Shown here: positions 25,010 to 35,036 of the stretch, piece by piece
How the letters are laid out: every line of letters starts with the position of its first letter
Position numbering within the stretch: position 1 is the stretch's first letter
Assembly (NCBI RefSeq): GCF_029407905.1
Contig: NC_073630.1
Location: 41,379,001 to 41,443,000 of the forward strand
DNA from: Bubalus kerabau
Taxonomy: Eukaryota > Chordata > Mammalia > Artiodactyla > Bovidae
Direction of reading: 5' to 3'
Length of the DNA stretch: 64,000 bases
Notes under the pieces: model-generated
Databases searched by the model: none
What the model was told of the DNA's origin: nothing
The model's input: only the letters and a program-made list of their open reading frames with translations
Position numbers and translations under genes: made by a program

Positions 25010-25530
25010 ACATTTGTCACACCACAAGGGCAGGGGCCCTATCTTTTTCAGTTGTATGCCATTAATATTGAACACAGTGCCTGGCACATAGCTGTTGTTT
25101 CTCAGTCACTAAGTTGTGTCCAACTCTTTGGACACGTCAGACTCTACAGCATATCAGACTCCTCTGTCCTCCACTATCTCCTGGACTTTGCTCAAATTCA
25201 TGTTCATTGAGTCAGTGATGCTATCTATCTATCATCCTCTGCTGTCCCCTTCTCCTTTTGCCCTCAATCTTTACCAGCATTAGGGTCTTTTCCAGTGAGT
25301 TGGCCCTTTGCATCAGGTGGCCAGAATATTTGAGCTTCAGCATCAGTCCTTCCAATGAATATTCAGGGTTGATTTCCTTTAGTATTGACTGGTTTGATCT
25401 CCTTGCCATCCAAGGGACTCTGAAGAATCTGCTCCAGCACCACAATTCAAAAGCATCAATTTTTCAGTGCTCAGCCTTCTTGATGGTCCAACTCAGTAGG
25501 CACTCCATAAATTCAAACTGAGTTCAAGGT
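25010..25530 (+). mobile_element. L2-like remnant interrupted by a BovB
   Basis: The L2 3' phrase 'gtgcctggcacatagtaggc' is broken: 'cagtgcctggcacata' ends at 25090 and 'taggcactccataaa' resumes at about 25496. The BovB lies exactly between them. Confidence 0.6.
25091..25495 (-). mobile_element. BovB LINE 3' fragment
   Basis: Antisense BovB: the cagtcactaagttgtgtcc terminal part at left and RT C-terminal coding remnants to the right. It is more diverged than the other copies and is inserted in the L2-like sequence. Confidence 0.85.
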
Positions 25531-26976
25531 TCATCTCTTCCATAAAACCTCTCCTAACTGTTCTTGCCTATAATGACTTAACCTTTGTTTCTACCTCTAG
25601 AGCACTCACAACTTGAAATATCCAATTTAGCAACTGATTACAGAGTAGTGTCTTTTTGTTTTTTCTCCAAAATTGTTTCTCCAAAAATATTTTAGTTTCT
25701 TTGAAGACAGATAAGAGGCTTTATTCTGTGCCTAACACCTCAAATCAATACTTTTTGGGTCGACGTTACTATTTGGATGACTGGAAATTAGATCAGTGGT
25801 GCCAAGCAGCATGTGCCAAGGCCTCCAAGGAGTATCTCCATTTCCCCTTTTCCACCCTTGACTCAAGAGATCACTGTTTGGATACAGGCTCATTTGCAAA
25901 AAATGTGGAGAAGTTAAGGGAAGGGCCTGAGAAGGCAGCTAGTGCCCAATTTCAGACCTCTGTGCTCTCTTCCTTCTGGCGAGGAGGAAAATGCCTGTGA
26001 TGCTATAAAAAAAGTGGGTGTTGGAAGCGGGAGGGAGACAGTTGGGGAAGAGAGCATGTCCCATACACAGAATCTGGACCCAATGTTTTACTAGCAAGCA
26101 TGTTATCAGGAATAATTACGAGATCAAAAGGAAACTCCAAGGCAAATAGCTCAATTCAGGCACTGGGGGACCTTGTATAAAAGACAGAGAGGGATGTTTT
26201 CCATCTACATGCCAGGCACAGGAGGGGTGCCTGTCACAAGCAACTCCTAATTGCGAAGCTGCAGGGGGCTAACAAAGGACAGGGTGACATCTTTTGCTGG
26301 TCTTCATAAGGAAGGCAGCACGGTCCCTAGAGGTTCAATCAGGGCCCTGGGATGAGGTAGGAGAATGGGCTGGCTGACCTCCCAAGGTCTTTTGTAATCC
26401 CGTAATTAAATGGTGAATCGTTCATTTCCCCATTTACGCTCTGCACACGTCTGCAGCCAGTTTGATAGTAAGTCCCCTGGGCAGCCTTCCAGGTTTAGCG
26501 CGGTGCCACGCAAGCTGCTGGCACTCAACAAATGACTCGAATATTTGCTGAATGAAGGAATAAATGAATCAAATATTAAAATAGCCCACATGACCTCCTC
26601 CCCGCAGGTAAAGTACTGTGATGAATGAAATCACAACATTTCAGGCACAATCATTTGAGCAGAGCCTGCAAAGAAACACACATACACACCCCAGCACTGA
26701 TTCAACTCGATTCACATTCCCACCCTGGGAGCACTGACCACCTGCTCGGCGTGCAAGCTGTAGGAGTTTTTTGGCAAGGATCCTTTCTCTCAACTGCTCT
26801 AGGACGGTGCCTCCAGAAGGTCACCAAGATTTAAGGCCTCTTCCCTTCCGCATGGCCTCCGAGACAAAGTTTCAGCTGGGATTTTGCCTGGACCTCCCTT
26901 GGGTGCGTCCGCACTCCCTTCCCTGCCCCCGGCGCCCCGGGCGCATATCTCGCCAGCCCGCAGCGCCTCATCTTAC

Positions 26977-27123
26977 CTTGGTGAGCTGGGCGATCTTCTT
27001 GCACATTTTCACGTGCATCTCAGGATCACAGTCCATTCTCCAGCCGGCGCCACCGCGGGCATCGGCTTTGGAGCCCGGGCAATTCCCGGGAGCGTGAATT
27101 TTGCTGTTCAGGGCAGAAGCCAT
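26977..27123 (-). CDS. FAM184B: FAM184B, first coding exon (partial gene)
   Basis: The exon encodes the N-terminal 49 residues of family with sequence similarity 184 member B, a largely coiled-coil protein of about 1060 residues in human with no firmly established function. The start ATG is at 27123-27121 in a 'gcgatgg' context. The frame runs 'MASALNSKI...' to '...KKIAQLTK' and stops at a consensus donor (AAG|GTAAGA; GT at 26976-26975), so the exon ends in phase 0. Compared with my recollection of the human protein, the exon is highly similar from 'GWRMDCDP' onward and has small differences near residues 10-24. It sits in a CpG island and is transcribed away from DCAF16 and NCAPG. Later exons lie outside the window. 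Confidence 0.9.
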
Positions 27124-27759
27124 CGCTGAAACGCGACCGGCACTCAAAAGGCTCTTGCTGGCTCGGGTTCTCGCAGCCCACGATGTGCACGTGCTTGTGC
27201 GCGCGGGCGTGTGAGCTTGTGGGCTTTCTTCGGAGAGGTGGCACTGCAGTCCCGCCGCCTGCACCGCCACCTGGCTCTTGCTCCGCCTGGGTGTCCTCCT
27301 TCCCGCTGTTCGCGCGTCCACCCTGTCTGCCCCCGCGCTCTCGCTCGCTCGCTGGCTCTCCGGGCACCCGCACCCTGCGGAGAGGCGCCGAGGACCCGCA
27401 CTTGCGGCTCGTGATTCGCTAGCCGCTCCGGGGCCGGTGCGGGTCTAGCCTGCAATAAGCTTTCGAGATGAGGAGTTGCTGGCCTCTAAGAGGTTTTCGC
27501 TGGCCGGGCGCCGCGCTCTGGGACACGTGGGTGCAGCCGGGCTCCGGACTCAGCGGCAACGGCCCCCGCCCGTGGTAGGCATCCCAGGCCAAACAAGAAG
27601 AGCCGGCTTCAGCCTCGGGCACTTGGGGGCGTTTGATCTGGGGAGGGGGATCCTGGCGAAGTGCTGTGGGCGAACGGGTGGCGAGGGACGGGGCACATTG
27701 ACGGGTGCCCTCAGCCAGCTACTCCGGAGCCTCGGATCTCGGCGCTGAGGGCGGAGGTT

Positions 27760-27789
27760 GGGGGGTGGGGGGTGGGGGATGGGCGGGGG
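27760..27789 (+). other. G-quadruplex-forming motif upstream of FAM184B
   Basis: G-runs of 6, 6, 5, 3 and 5 are separated by loops of one or two bases (T, T, AT, C). This is well beyond the minimal G3 x 4 rule. It lies about 640 bp upstream of the FAM184B ATG, on the strand opposite to the gene's sense strand. Confidence 0.75.
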
Positions 27790-27900
27790 CAGGATGCCAA
27801 GAGGGGCAGGGTGGGGAAAGCAAATTGCGGGGACGCGAGGAGATGGCGGGGACCCGGGCAAACGATTTGGGCCCCTGTCTAGGCTGAGGGTGGGAGCCTC

Positions 27901-28249
27901 CCTTCTTCCATTTTAAGGAGGAGCGAGGATGTTGCGGGAGAATTGCCGGAGATTTACCAAAGGGAAGAAGCCAAGGGGCTGCGGAGAAGCTGGTGACGGA
28001 AATCTGGGACAAGAAATCTGGGTATGTAGCAAGGGACTGTGTGGTGTAGGGGGGTACAGGAAAAGTCAAAGACAGAGTTAGACAGGATGATAGCAGGTGT
28101 GGGAAAGGAAGCAAAGAGGAATGGAGTAGTAATTGGGTAACAGATGGAGCTGAAAGTCTAAATAAACAGTTCCTAGGGAAAGTGAAATGATTCATCCACA
28201 CACGTGGCCACCCTCCTCCCGGAACCAGAATCCTGTCTTCTTTCGCTTA
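27901..28249. other. Intergenic flank of the FAM184B CpG island
   Basis: CpG density falls off here. I see no gene or named repeat, only purine-rich sequence. Confidence 0.5.
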
Positions 28250-28365
28250 CCATACAAGTGTGTTGTATCAGCAACCGAATATCATAAGCCACAAAGCCAC
28301 TGACGATGTAATTTTCCACAGAGGTAAACAACTTTTGATAAAGTTCTGATCAAAAAGGCTATTTA

Positions 28366-28600
28366 GACCACCCCCTCCCCAATTCAAATAGAAAACAGAA
28401 TGCCTGAAAATCAGAATCTCTACCAGGAAGCTAATGTAGACTCTTAGTCCTATCTTAGATTCCAGAGTCAAAATCTCTGGAGATGAGGGTCCAGAGCCCA
28501 CATTTTAAGTGACCTTCCTACCTAATTCCATATTGAGAGTATTTTCTGCAGGGTTTTAATACATACTGAAATTTACAGGAATTCAACCACTTTGTTATTT
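28366..28600 (+). repeat. Direct repeat copy 1 inside the fold-back
   Basis: It is closely similar to 28710-28931, for example 'agaaaacagaatgcctga' and 'attttctgcagggttttaat' in both. Copy 1 has an extra short segment near 28447-28460. Part of the unit resembles MER5A. Confidence 0.85.
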
Positions 28601-28709
28601 CTAAGACACAACTTAATTCTAAGTTCCTTACTCTCGCCCTATTACCTTACAGTAGGCATGGCCAACCTGGGTTTTGGTTCCTAGTTTACCATCTAGGTTC
28701 CTTCTGCAG

Positions 28710-28931
28710 GACAACCACCCCTTCCCCAATTCAGTTAGAAAACAGAATGCCTGAATCAGAATCTCTACCTGGAGGCTGATGTAGACTCTTAGATTACAGA
28801 GTCAGTATCTCTGAAGATGAGGCTTCAGAATCCACATTTTAAGCGAGCTGCCTACCTAATTCCATATTTAGAGTATTTTCTGCAGGGTTTTAATACATAC
28901 TAAAATTTACAGGAATTCAACCACTTTGTAA
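28710..28931 (+). repeat. Direct repeat copy 2 inside the fold-back
   Basis: Partner of 28366-28600, separated from it by about 110 bp of different sequence. Its right edge abuts the right inverted arm, just as the left edge of copy 1 abuts the left arm. Confidence 0.85.
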
Positions 28932-29049
28932 ACTAGAGGAAAAATACCCATTTTGATCAGAACTTTATCAAAAGTTATTTACTTCTGTGGAAAATTACAT
29001 CAACAATGGCTTTGTGGCTCATGGTAGTTGGTTGTTGATACAACACACT

Positions 29050-29274
29050 GGTAGGGTTTCCCAGGTGGTTCAGTGGTAAAGAATCCACCTGCCAATGCAG
29101 GACATGCAAGAGACACAGCTTCAATCCCTGGGTCGGGATGATCCCCTGGAATAGGAAATGGCAACCCACTCCAGTATTCTTACCTGGAGAATGCTATAGA
29201 CAGAGAAGCCTGGTGGGCCACAGTCCATGGCATCACAAAGAGTCAGACACAACTGTGCAAATGAGCATGCACAC
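29050..29274 (+). mobile_element. Bov-tA SINE at the edge of the fold-back
   Basis: Full-length type, flanked by an exact 10 bp duplication 'acaacacact' (29040-29049 and 29275-29284) that is itself the terminal part of the inverted arm. Confidence 0.9.
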
Positions 29275-29289
29275 ACAACACACTTGTAA

Positions 29290-29998
29290 CTGCCACATTA
29301 GCCAATATGTGCAAGCATCTGAGTACTACATTATGTCATAAAGTTCATCAAGCCAGAGCATTTCTATATTGAAATACATATTATTTAATTATTTTGCTTT
29401 CCTTTTATTATACTGATAATATTTAAAATGTGTTTACTAACTTGAAAAATTGTCTATGACTTTCAAGATAATAACATGAATGTTACAGAAAAGATGATAC
29501 TGGGTGTGAAGAGGATTGAGAAACACTGCTCTCAATGATCTTATACAGACTACAGTTTAGTAATACTCCTTTCTAATTCCAAGTTTTAGTTATTTAATAA
29601 TGATCTTATTAAGTCTGGGGTATATTATACTTTCAACTTTATAGTGGGACACAGTGGGGAAAGCAGATTCCCTTATCAGGCTTTGTTGGATTGCAATTAA
29701 GGTACCATGAGCTCGTCTGTCTTGGAAAGAGTCCTTTGCAGTTTGTGGAGGTTTTCTAGCACTGTGACTAGTAGGTCTTTTCACACTATCAGGAATCACA
29801 TAGAGGGCAGAAGAGGATTAAATGCTTTGTCTAATACAAGGCATTTATTAGTCCACTAATGTGATCTTGGCATTGCACTATGCTCTTTGCACATGTTCTC
29901 ACCCCTACTAAGGCACTTATTATCTGCATTCTACAGTCTAGAAAATTGAAGCTAAGGGAGGCTAAGTACCCAATTGTATACAGCTAGTAAATGGATCT
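29290..29998. other. Intergenic, no gene seen
   Basis: AT-rich sequence without recognisable coding potential or a confident repeat assignment. Confidence 0.5.
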
Positions 29999-30190
29999 GG
30001 GCTTCCCTGGTGGCTCAGACAGTAAAGACTCTGTCTGCAATGCAGGAAACCCGGGTTTGATCCCTGGGTTGGGAAGCTCGCCTGGAGAAGGAAATGGCAA
30101 TCCACTCCAGTATTCTTGCCTGGAAAATCTCGTGGACAGAGGAGCATGGCAGGCCCCAGTCCATGGGGTCGCAAAGAGTCAGACCCTAGT
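29999..30190 (+). mobile_element. Bov-tA SINE
   Basis: The 'gggcttccctggtggctcag' head and Bov-A body are present, ending near 'aaagagtcagaccctag'. Confidence 0.9.
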
Positions 30191-32088
30191 GAATATTCCT
30201 CCCTAGAAACCCAGATAAAGAACATAGCTATTAGCAAGCCGTTAACCAGGCATACTTGCTTCTGCACATTTCTAACAGAGCAAGCACGTATTGATCTAGG
30301 AATCCCCCACCCTGCTGAGCCCCTCTTTCAACTTCAACTGCGGTTCTTATAACTGCATGTTCAGAAGTCAAGATTGCTTCGGCAGACAGGACAAGACTGC
30401 ATAACCCAGGATTCAGGTGGTGTGGTCCTCCTACCTCCCTGGCACTGTATTCTAAATGTCTTAATCTTCACTAATTGACTTCTGTTTAAAAGTGGTTCAA
30501 TAAATTATGGGATTTGAGCATCTTAATTTGAGTTGTAAGAATTTCCTGTCCATGACATCTAGGATAGAGTACGTGAATGGTAATTTAGTGTCTGAATAGA
30601 GTGCCAAAATGGTAATTTGGAGGTTACCATTGCATCAGGAAACCTTTCTACATGGATCTTTGCACAGATGTGCAAGTAATTCCATAGGAGTAATTCCTGG
30701 GAAAACCTGACTTTAAAGAGTAAGCAAATTTTAAATCTTGATATATTTTCTTATACTGTTCTTCAGAATAGTTATTCCAAATTACACTCATTAATAGTGC
30801 ACAACAATGTGTGTTTCCCATACCCTTACCAACACTGTTGCTAGTGATCTTGAAATATCTTCCAATTTAAAAGGTGAAGAGTGTCTCCCCTCACCATTTG
30901 TTTGATTACTTGTATTTTACTAGTAAAATAAAATCAAAATTAGGGTTGGTGAAACATTTCTACAAATTGATTGGTTGTTGGAATTTAACATTATTATTTT
31001 TTGAATTAAACTTTTTGTGCACTTGCTTTTGCCTGGCTTTCTTCCACATGTTGAAGTAACTTTCTAGACCAAGATGGAATTGCTACTGTGCAGGGTACCA
31101 CATAAGCAAACCAAAACTTAGATAACTTCTGTGTCTCTGTAATGCTCTGCATGACCAGAAACACAGTATATGTATCTCTGGGCCATCTGAGCCACCAATG
31201 AAGCCTGCTCTCCACTTAATGGAAACAAACAAAAAAATATTTTTTAACTGAATTAATTGTTGTAATAGGGATGACTTATGGTTGAATTTTTCAACCTAAC
31301 CAAGTCATTTTTCAATTTCCCATTCTGGAATTGACCACTGTCTTTGTTTGTTTTGTTTTTTGTTATTCTGTAAGGTCATCTTTGGTGTCTCTGCAATACA
31401 AATCAAAGTATCAACTAGAATATGCACATGGGATTTAGAACTTTTCAAATTTTGGTAAACATAAAAGTCATCTTGATCTTGATAAAAATGAATAATTCTG
31501 ACTCCGTACGTTAGAAATTTTCATTCAGGTTTCAGTAAGGCATCTTAAACAACCATTTCAGTGATGCTGGTATGGATGGTACCGGGCCCCACTTGAAGAA
31601 TTGCTTTAATGTCCTAAATAAGTCTTAATAGTTCTGTTTATGTCATCTTGCTTTACAATGTCCTCCGCATCCTTCTCCTATTCACATCCTATTAGCCTTC
31701 AAGTCTCAGCTCAGGCTGAGCTCTGAGGGAATTCTGACCAGGTGACTCAGGTCAGAGATGCTCTCTCAGAGCTCTCATGGCAGTCAGTGCACAGCAAATG
31801 TCTCTAAAGTTTGATTCCACAGCCTATCAGTAGAAACTTTTTGACCATCCATTCCTAATAATGTATTTCTTAACCTATGATTCAGTATTGTTCTGTACTA
31901 ATATTTTATATATGCTATTAAAATACACAGAAAAGAGACTACTAATGGATGAATTCAAATTATTATTAGACAAAAATTTTGGTATATTTTATTAACATAT
32001 TGTGATATAATATTACAGTATTTTAGATGAAGCAATTGAATTGAATATGCTTCAACATTTTACAAAATTTTAATTTTATTATTTTGTT
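30191..32088. other. Intergenic, old L1-like traces only
   Basis: A degraded antisense L1 segment is suggested at about 30690-30920 ('acactcattaatagtgcac', 'ccttaccaacactgttgct'). The remainder shows no gene or named element. Confidence 0.4.
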
Positions 32089-32205
32089 TAGTTGCTAAAT
32101 TGTGTTCGAATCTTTTTTGACCCCAGGGACTGTAGCCTAGTAGGATCCTCCGTCCATGGGATTTCCCAGGCAAGAATACTGGAGTGGGTTGCCATTTCCT
32201 TCTCC
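32089..32205 (-). mobile_element. Bov-tA fragment
   Basis: Antisense Bov-A body from 'gttgctaaattgtgttcg' to 'tttccttctcc'. The head is missing. Confidence 0.85.
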
Positions 32206-33974
32206 ATTATCATTTTAGGCTATTGTAATTCTGATGTAATTCTAAGTTCAGTTTCAACATTGATTTTAATAGCTGCTATAACTGAAAACATATGAAACTT
32301 CACAGGTTCAATGGAAGGATATCATTAAAGGTATTTACTAAATTATGGTTATCAATTTTTCAATCCCACATACCAATATTCATAAAGGATTTTGCTGAAA
32401 TTTTGTTGAAATTTAGTAAAGTTATTTATTCCCTGATCAATTATCACAAGCTAATCATAAAATTTTGCATTTATTAAAAATGTATTTTAAAATAGGTAAT
32501 GTATCCATATGGTACCATATTCAAGAGTGAAAGATGAAAAGCCTTTCTCCCACCTCTGTTTCTAGTGACTGGTTCCACTCCTGGAGAAGCAACAAATTCT
32601 ATTCCTATATGAGCATAAAAAGCATGTATATATTTGAATTCCAGACACCTTTTACACTTACTATCATATTGAATGAGGAATTCCTACATTATATCCCTTC
32701 TACATTCCTTAGTCTTATTTTATCAGAATTTGAATAGTATTCACTTAATATAATAACTATATAAATATGGTTCATGGACTAAAGTGTGCTCAAACTTATT
32801 CCTACTTTTCTTATACAATCATTCTTTTTTGTCTTCATATTCTTCCTTTTTTATTCACAAACTGTTAGGGATAGATTTAAGTTTGTGTTGGTCTCAATAT
32901 TCAGCCAAATTTGCTCTTTGGCATTTGCCTTGCCCTTTGGGAGACTGAATAGCTGACAACTTCTTTCAATATGATTTTTGGCAACTCTGAAATTATACTA
33001 GATCAATGATAATGGTTCTTTTTCCAGATGAACATCAGCCTATTCAGATTAACAACATCTGTATTATTAATAAGGCAAGTGTATTAGTTATGGTAATGTT
33101 AATTGCTAAAATAAACAAACCCCACATCTCAGTAGCTTAACCCAGTAAAGTTTATTTTTGGCTCACATGAAAGTCTGAGTTACTTGTCTTTGGACCCTTT
33201 TCCTATCTAAAGTGAATCAGAGGTTGGATCTGTTTGTGTTCCAAGATCCTCCAGAACCCAGGACCACATAGTCATCTGCCTCTAGCCAGTAAAACGCAAA
33301 AAGAACAGAGAAGGTATATCAACTACTAAAATACCTCTGGATCCTAGAATTGACATGCCAACCTGCTGTCATTCTATTGGCAAAAGCTAATTATAGGCAA
33401 GAACTGAATAAGATATAAAGGGGGCTGGAAATACAACTTCTGGCTGGGTAGCAATTTTTCATAAGAACTCTACACTGTGAAAAGTGATGTGATGTGAAAA
33501 GTGATACAACATGATGGACACAGAATCATCTATTACAAATAATTCAGACTTACTGTTAATATCTGAATATTCACTTTCTAGTACAAGTAAACATTTAGGA
33601 TATAAGTTGAAGTGAAAAACCACACTTGAATGTAAGCTGCGTGAAGGCAGAAATTCTTGACTGATAAAACCAGTGATTAGAGTAATTCTTGGCACTCTGT
33701 AGGTGCTCAAAAAATATTTGCTGAAGGACCAATTGAATGAATGTATTTTATGTACTGAAATTCTATTAATCTGCTACGATATTAATGTGTATATATTGCA
33801 AAAGTAAAGTTATGAAAGTAATTGATTTGAAAACTATTCATTTTACGTACAGAAACAGATATTGAGAACTTTCTGGTAGTTGAATAATAAGGAAACAGAT
33901 GAGCATGAATATTAGACTAGATAATGTCTAGAAGATTACCTTAAATGTATAAAACGCGTGTGTGCTATGCTGTG
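32206..33974. other. Intergenic, no gene seen
   Basis: AT-rich. An L2-like 3' tail ('gtaggtgctcaaaaaatatttgctga') lies near 33698-33725, and a diverged MaLR-like stretch is suspected near 33065-33200. Confidence 0.4.
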
Positions 33975-34135
33975 CTTAGTTGCTCAGTCATGTTCGACTC
34001 TTTGTGACCCCATGGACTGTAGCCTGCTGGACTCTCTGTCCATGGGGATTCTCCAGGCAAGAACACTGAAGTGGGTTGCCATGCCCTCTTCCAGGGGATC
34101 TTCCCAACCCAGGGATCGAACCCAGGTCTCCCACA
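33975..34135 (-). mobile_element. Bov-tA SINE, partial
   Basis: Antisense copy with the 'gatcgaacccaggtctccc' part of the tRNA-like head at right. The extreme head is missing. Confidence 0.85.
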
Positions 34136-34177
34136 TAAGACATTTAAAAACATTTAAATGACAGTGCATGGCAGAAT

Positions 34178-34397
34178 GGGCTTCCTAGGTGGCACTAGTG
34201 GTACAGAATCTGTCTGCTGACATAAGAGACAAGGTTTCAATCCCTGGGTGGGGAAGATCCCCGGAGGAGGGCATGCAACCCAGTCCAGTACTCTTGCCTA
34301 GAGAATCCCATGGACAGAAGAGCCTGGTGGGCTACAGTTTATAGGGTCGCAAAGAGTTGGACATGGATGAAGCAACTTAGCATGCATATACACACAG
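34178..34397 (+). mobile_element. Bov-tA SINE
   Basis: Full-type copy flanked by the exact 8 bp repeat 'ggcagaat' (34170-34177 and 34398-34405). Confidence 0.9.
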
Positions 34398-34672
34398 GGC
34401 AGAATAATAGACTCAACTGTTTATAATTCCAATAGCTGTAGAACTGGTATACTAAAATTCACAATTTTAAACAAAGAAGTGTTATTAGATTTTAGTGATT
34501 TATACCATTTTAGATAATTAATTTTCAAGAAAAAGTCCAGTTTTGGAATTCTTCAGTCTTTTGAGGATAACTGAAAAACAGAATGTCAACTCTCCTACCT
34601 CAAATTTCATGAAAAGGACAAATTCCAAAGATATATAAACTACATCTGTGATAAATGACTATAATCTGGATT

Positions 34673-34900
34673 TCTGCTTGCTAAATTGCTTCAGTCATGT
34701 CTGAATCTTTGCGACCCTATGGACTGTAGCCTGCCAGGCTCCTCTGTCCATGGGACTCTCCAGGCAAGAATACTGCTGCAGTGGGTTGCCACGCCCTCCT
34801 CCAGGGGATCTTCTCAACCCAGGGATGGAACCCACTTCTCTTATGTCGCCTGCATTGCACATTGGCGAGCAGGTTCCTTACCAGTAGCACCACCTGGGAA
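34673..34900 (-). mobile_element. Bov-tA SINE
   Basis: Antisense copy flanked by the exact 12 bp duplication 'ataatctggatt' (34661-34672 and 34901-34912). Confidence 0.93.
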
Positions 34901-35036
34901 ATAATCTGGATTAAAAAAATTTAAAGAATGTGAAAAAAGGAAGAAAGTAATAGAGAAAAATAAGGTACTTAAAATATTATTCCAAGTAATTAAATTTCAA
35001 AATAGTTGTAATAGGAATATTTTAATAAAGACAATT

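Larger units (their letters stand above)
1..26976 (-). other. FAM184B: FAM184B intron 1 (3' part lies outside the window)
   Basis: This is everything downstream, in gene direction, of the FAM184B exon 1 donor at 26976/26975. In the known gene the next exon encodes a long coiled-coil segment that would appear as a minus-strand open frame of well over 100 codons. No such frame exists here, so exon 2 lies beyond position 1. Stretches with no repeat I could name confidently are about 1-317, 506-779, 2480-3770, 4500-5170, 5730-6170, 6400-6990, 7390-8180, 8330-9100, 9140-10440, 14150-15590, 16220-16780, 17350-18265, 18700-19275, 19420-20100, 20310-21205 and 25530-26850. They look like AT-rich intronic DNA or decayed repeats. 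L2-like 3' tails are visible near 7740-7790 and 26515-26580. Confidence 0.75.
26850..27900. promoter_or_regulatory. FAM184B: CpG island, FAM184B promoter and exon 1
   Basis: GC content and CpG density rise sharply above the AT-rich surroundings, centred on the FAM184B start codon. No TATA box is evident. GC boxes and CACGTG-like E-boxes (near 27185 and 27520) lie upstream of the ATG on the minus strand. The transcription start cannot be placed from sequence alone. Confidence 0.8.
28250..29289. repeat. Fold-back structure: inverted arms with two internal direct repeats
   Basis: The left arm 28257-28365 is the reverse complement of the right arm 28942-29049, with about 12 mismatches over 109 bp and no long gaps. 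The homology continues a few bases (ttgta) at 29285-29289, beyond a later SINE, so the SINE split the right arm edge. Between the arms lie two direct repeats at 28366-28600 and 28710-28931. Neither arm matches a repeat family I recognise. Confidence 0.8.

Noticed and set aside
27026..28201. Several minus- and plus-strand frames in the FAM184B CpG island
   Set aside because: GC-rich DNA lacks stops by chance. Only the 49-codon segment before the GTAAGA donor matches a known protein.
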